Source: an uncultured Clostridium sp.
Lineage (GTDB): Bacteria > Bacillota > Clostridia > TANB77 > CAG-508
Reading direction: 5' to 3'
Length of the DNA stretch: 26,358 nt
Assembly (NCBI GenBank): GCA_900553225.1
Contig: USCV01000019.1
Span: 1 to 26,358, forward strand
Part shown: positions 23,541-26,358 of the stretch, one piece after another
How the letters are laid out: every line of letters starts with the position of its first letter
Position numbering within the stretch: the first letter of the stretch is position 1
Made by a program: the position numbers and the translations under genes
Notes under the pieces: model-generated
What the model was told of the DNA's origin: nothing
The model's database searches: none
The model's input: only the letters and a program-made list of their open reading frames with translations

Positions 23541-24635
23541 ATGAAAAAAACGATTAAAATTTTAATATGTTTAATAATAATTATATCAACTAGTTATATA
23601 GTAAGATGCTATAATAATCAAATAAAGGAATTTCTGACAGATATAACAGTTTCAGTAAAAAACAATATTACAGGTGATAGTGAAGATATATATTCAGAAG
23701 AAGAAATAAAAAGATTATTAAAAAGTAGTAAAGATACAGTTGTGGATGGTGAATACATAGGTAAGCTAGATAATTATTATTACGAACAATTAGATGTCTA
23801 TTCAAAAATTATTTATAAAAGTATATTAGATAATATTGATAAAATTGAAACTGGAAACTATGAAATTAAATTATCAAATAATCTATCAAATGCAATGAAG
23901 GAAGCAAATGGAAAAGAAGTAATAAATTTATCTTTTCAAAATGCGTGGAGTGCTTTTAGATTAGATCATCCAGAAGTGTTTTGCGTAAATGTAGAAAACA
24001 TTTACTTAACTACTAAAGCAATTACTATTGGAAAAAAGACAACATATGAGTTTTTTCTAAATAACAAAGAAAATTCAAATAATCAGAAAAATGCAACATA
24101 TAGTGTCAAGAACCGTACAAATCAGGTTACAAAAAAGAAAGAAGAAATAATTAAAGACATACCAAGTGACAGTAGTAGTTTTGTCAAGGCATTATATATA
24201 CATAATTGGCTAATTGACAATATTGACTATGATATTAATATGCAAAATAACAATAATAATAATATTTATGGAGCAATCGTTGAAAACAAAGTTGTCTGTG
24301 AAGGGTATGCAAAAGCATATAAATATTTATTAGATGAACTTGAAGTACCATGCGTTATTATTTGCGGAGATGTTACCAATGAAAATGGAGATACACAAAA
24401 GCATGCATGGAATGCAGTTTATATAGAAGGAAACTGGTATGCAGTAGATACTACTTGGGATGATCCAATTATAATTGGAAAAGGAAAAATAACAAATGAT
24501 CTAAAATATAAATATTTTTTAAAAGGGTCTACTGAGATAGAAAAAAATCATAAACAGATTGGAAGACTATCAGAAGATATTAAAGAAATAGAATTTAATT
24601 ATCCTATATTAAATGTAGTAGATTATAAAAATTAA
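23541..24635 (+). CDS. Membrane-anchored transglutaminase-like protein
   Basis: 364 residues. A hydrophobic N-terminal segment (about 4-22) anchors it outside the membrane. The C-terminal half is a transglutaminase-like domain (PF01841 type) with the catalytic triad visible: Cys in VVCEGYAKAYKYLL (near 253), His in KHAWNAVYIEGNWYAVD (near 290) and Asp in VDTTWDDP (near 306). The middle region (about 60-180) is unrecognised. Extracellular members are usually peptidases or transglutaminases acting on the cell envelope. It is monocistronic, between sleB and the convergent murC, and both neighbours act on the wall. Substrate unknown. Confidence 0.85.
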   Translation: MKKTIKILICLIIIISTSYIVRCYNNQIKEFLTDITVSVKNNITGDSEDIYSEEEIKRLLKSSKDTVVDGEYIGKLDNYYYEQLDVYSKIIYKSILDNIDKIETGNYEIKLSNNLSNAMKEANGKEVINLSFQNAWSAFRLDHPEVFCVNVENIYLTTKAITIGKKTTYEFFLNNKENSNNQKNATYSVKNRTNQVTKKKEEIIKDIPSDSSSFVKALYIHNWLIDNIDYDINMQNNNNNNIYGAIVENKVVCEGYAKAYKYLLDELEVPCVIICGDVTNENGDTQKHAWNAVYIEGNWYAVDTTWDDPIIIGKGKITNDLKYKYFLKGSTEIEKNHKQIGRLSEDIKEIEFNYPILNVVDYKN

Positions 24636-24642
24636 GTATTAC

Positions 24643-24675
24643 AAAAAAGAAGTATTGGAATTATACTTCTTTTTT
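24643..24675. terminator. Bidirectional terminator between the transglutaminase-like gene and murC
   Basis: A perfect 13-bp stem (24643-24655 with 24663-24675), a 7-nt loop, and A6/T6 at the ends. The murC stop codon (24661-24663) lies at the loop edge, so the murC coding end is part of the hairpin. Confidence 0.85.
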
Positions 24676-26063
24676 GTTTATAATCATTGGACCAATTTTT
24701 GTTACAGTACCAGCACCTTGAGTTATAACAATATCATTTCCAATAGCATTTTTTCTTATAAAATTTGCAATTTCAGAAAAGTCCTTAATATAATATGCTT
24801 TTTTACCAAGTTTTGCGACTTCGTTTGCTAAATCTTTAGATGTGATATCACAGTTATTTTTTTCTCTTGCAGCATAAATATCTGTAATAATAATGTTATC
24901 AAAGTTTGTTAAAGCTTTTGCAAAATCATGAAGTAGAGCCTTAGTTCTACTATAAGTATGTGGTTGGAATATAACCCAAGATTGATTGTACTTTTTCTTT
25001 TTTAAAGCATTTGCAACAGCTTCAATTTCGGTAGGGTGATGACCATAATCATCATAAACTTTAATGTTATTATAAGTGCCAACAAATTCAAATCTTCTAT
25101 GGGCACCAGTGAATTTTAATAAACCGTTTTTTATATCTTCTTTTTCTAATCCGTATGAATGGCAAACACAAATACATGCAAGAGCATTTAAAACATTGTG
25201 CATACCTGGAACTGATAATTTGAAAGATTTATAAAATGTGTTGTTATAGTATACATCGAAACTTGCAAATCCGTTAGCATCGTAGTTTATATTTCGTGCT
25301 ACGAAGTTTGCATGCTCGTTTTGAATGCCATAAGTAACTGTTTTTGCAGTTGTAAAACGGAAAAGACTTGCACAATTTACGTCATCTGCATTTAAAACTA
25401 ACAAACCATCATCAGGTAGTAATTTTACATATTTAATAAAAGCATTAATAATATGATCCATATCTTTAAAGTAATCTAAATGGTCATTATCAATATTTAA
25501 AACAACTTCGGTTTTTGGGTAAAATTTTAAAAAGCTTTCAACATATTCACAAGCTTCCAAAATAAAATACTCACTGTTTCCAACTCTATAATTTCCATCT
25601 AATTGTTTTACAATAGCACCAACTTGAACAGATGGATCCATGCAAGCTTCTAAAAAGCATATTGATAACATAGAAGTAGTTGTCGATTTTCCATGTGTTC
25701 CAGACACACAAATAGTTTCATTAAATGCTTTTGTAATAATACCTAAAAAATCTGCTCTTTCAATTGTAGGTATATGAAGACTATGAGCTTTTTGCATTTC
25801 AATATCATCTTTAGGTATAGCAGCAGAATAAACAACAACATCTGATCTAGATAAACTTCCGAATATCATGACCGAATTGTAACTTTTATACCATGTTTTA
25901 TTAATTTGTCTGTGTTTTCAGAAGGAGTTGAATCTGATCCTGTTACATTAAAATTCCAATTTTTCAATATTTCGGCAATACCACTCATACTAGTACCACC
26001 TATTCCAAGCATATGTATATTTTTATATTGTCTTAATTCATCTAAATTAGCCAAAATTGCCAC
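24661..26063 (-). CDS. murC: UDP-N-acetylmuramate-L-alanine ligase, read through two +1 shifts at CGG
   Basis: Adds L-Ala to UDP-MurNAc, the first step of peptidoglycan stem-peptide synthesis. The first frame encodes IHMLGIGGTSMSGIAEIL and GIKVTI, then CGG and a TGA at 25866-25868. Skipping C at 25874 and again at 25861 gives KVTI-GHDI-GSLSRSDVVVYSAAI, the family N-domain pattern, and the rest is a normal MurC: ATP loop SGTHGKSTTTSML, EACEYVESFL, LNIDNDHLDYF, GAHRRFEFVG and YDDYGHHPTEIEA. The recoded product is 466 residues, the usual size. The GTG at 26063 is only 1 nt from AAGGAG, so the TTG at 26054 (10 nt away) may be the true start. This is an essential enzyme and no second copy is visible here. 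Confidence 0.9.
25858..25864 (-). other. Second candidate +1 recoding site in murC (ATT CGG A)
   Basis: In the frame set by the first shift, the minus strand reads GAT ATT CGG AAG TTT ATC TAG. Skipping C25861 gives ATT GGA AGT TTA TCT AGA TCA GAT, leading into VVVYSAAI. It lies 13 nt after the first site. Confidence 0.78.
25871..25877 (-). other. First candidate +1 recoding site in murC (ATT CGG T)
   Basis: The minus strand reads GTT ACA ATT CGG TCA TGA. Skipping C25874 gives ATT GGT CAT GAT, restoring the Gly-His that is conserved at this point in MurC. Confidence 0.78.
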
Positions 26064-26085
26064 GCTCCTTTATTTTATATTCGTA

Positions 26086-26114
26086 ATTATATACTTAAAA
26101 CTCCTATTTTTCAA
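26086..26114 (-). promoter_or_regulatory. Sigma-A promoter of murC
   Basis: On the minus strand TTGAAA (26109-26114), exactly 17 bp, then TATAAT (26086-26091), about 23 bp before the murC start region. AAGGAG is at 26065-26070. Confidence 0.72.
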
Positions 26115-26358
26115 TAATTTATACTAAATTATTCAAATTTATAGTCATTATTTATTATTATTTTAATTATCCTTTTGATAATAATTATAACTTTTTACTG
26201 CAGTATAAAAATTATAATTTAATTATTTAAATTTTTAAAAATATAGATGAATGGAAAGTGTATAGCAGAGATTTAAGATTATACTTATTATATGTATTAT
26301 TTACTGAAATTGTTAAATAATACATTTAAAACCGTATTATTATTATTGAAGAAAAAAT
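26115..26358. other. AT-rich sequence upstream of murC, no feature seen
   Basis: Very AT-rich, with only short imperfect inverted repeats (for example ATTATC/GATAAT near 26167-26184). No ORF of useful length or convincing motif on either strand; it may lead to a gene beyond the window. Confidence 0.5.

Noticed and set aside
23362..23544. Small plus-strand open frame of 60 codons after sleB
   Set aside because: No ribosome-binding site, very AT-rich composition, and it overlaps both the hairpin and the promoter of the next gene.
24241..24270. AAT-rich run (poly-Asn codons) in the transglutaminase-like gene as a possible repeat element or slippage locus
   Set aside because: A short in-frame Asn tract in a linker; the frame is intact and no larger repeat exists.
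15692..26063. Random sequencing or assembly errors as the cause of the fmt, fhs and murC frame breaks
   Set aside because: Not excluded, but disfavoured: all four insertions are a C at T/GG in the one phase that creates CGG, none is in the many A or T homopolymers, and they occur on both strands. Raw reads are needed to settle it.
24661..26063. Treating fmt, fhs and murC as pseudogenes
   Set aside because: Downstream frames keep all family motifs, normal lengths and intact stops, and these are core genes with no second copy in view; no other decay is visible.

Overview
The window looks like chromosomal DNA of an AT-rich Gram-positive bacterium of the Clostridia type. Codon use favours AGA, AAA, ATA and TTA, Shine-Dalgarno sequences are strong (AGGAGG-like), and gene order is firmicute-like: hrcA-grpE-dnaK-dnaJ behind a CIRCE operator, yicC-remA-rpoZ, priA-def-fmt, and asp23-amaP-nusB-xseA-xseB. 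A SleB-type cortex hydrolase hints at spore formation. I see no tRNA, rRNA, CRISPR array, transposase or phage gene.

Layout. 1-1406: 3' part of an ABC exporter. 1559-2308 (minus): stand-alone, degenerate RelA/SpoT-fold protein. 2487-3893: pyruvate kinase with its own promoter and terminator. 3972-8800: HrcA-controlled chaperone operon. 8904-12892: rsmE, a Lys/Glu-rich membrane protein, yicC, remA, rpoZ and a cytidylate-kinase-like P-loop protein. 12907-16688: priA, def, fmt. 16728-17294: Asp23-family gene with its own promoter and terminator. 17383-22491: amaP-like, nusB, xseA, a PepSY-like secreted protein, xseB, a YuiD/DUF212 membrane protein and fhs. 22553-24635: sleB-like and transglutaminase-like envelope genes. 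24661-26063 (minus): murC. 26115-26358: AT-rich sequence in which I see nothing.

Main observation. Three conserved housekeeping genes (fmt, fhs, murC) are each broken in the zero frame, and murC is broken twice. All four breaks are the same event: one extra C between a codon ending in T and a GGN glycine codon, so that the zero frame reads NNT CGG N. Dropping the C restores a full-length, family-typical protein each time, with Gly read from GGA or GGT. In a by-eye scan of all 27 genes (about 8,050 codons) these four are the only in-frame CGG triplets; CGT, CGA and CGC are used as ordinary Arg codons, and CGG as a string occurs dozens of times out of frame. This suggests that CGG is unassigned or starved in this organism and that ribosomes meeting NNU-CGG-N move +1 and continue at GGN, a candidate genome-wide recoding system. 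Systematic sequencing error is the main alternative, but it does not readily explain why all four insertions fall in the one phase that makes a CGG codon.

Other points: gmk and coaBC are absent from their usual places and a cytidylate-kinase-like gene is there instead; a hairpin sequesters the sleB ribosome-binding site; the ABC transporter has an LSEGE signature motif; a hairpin with a three-codon ORF lies between dnaK and dnaJ.
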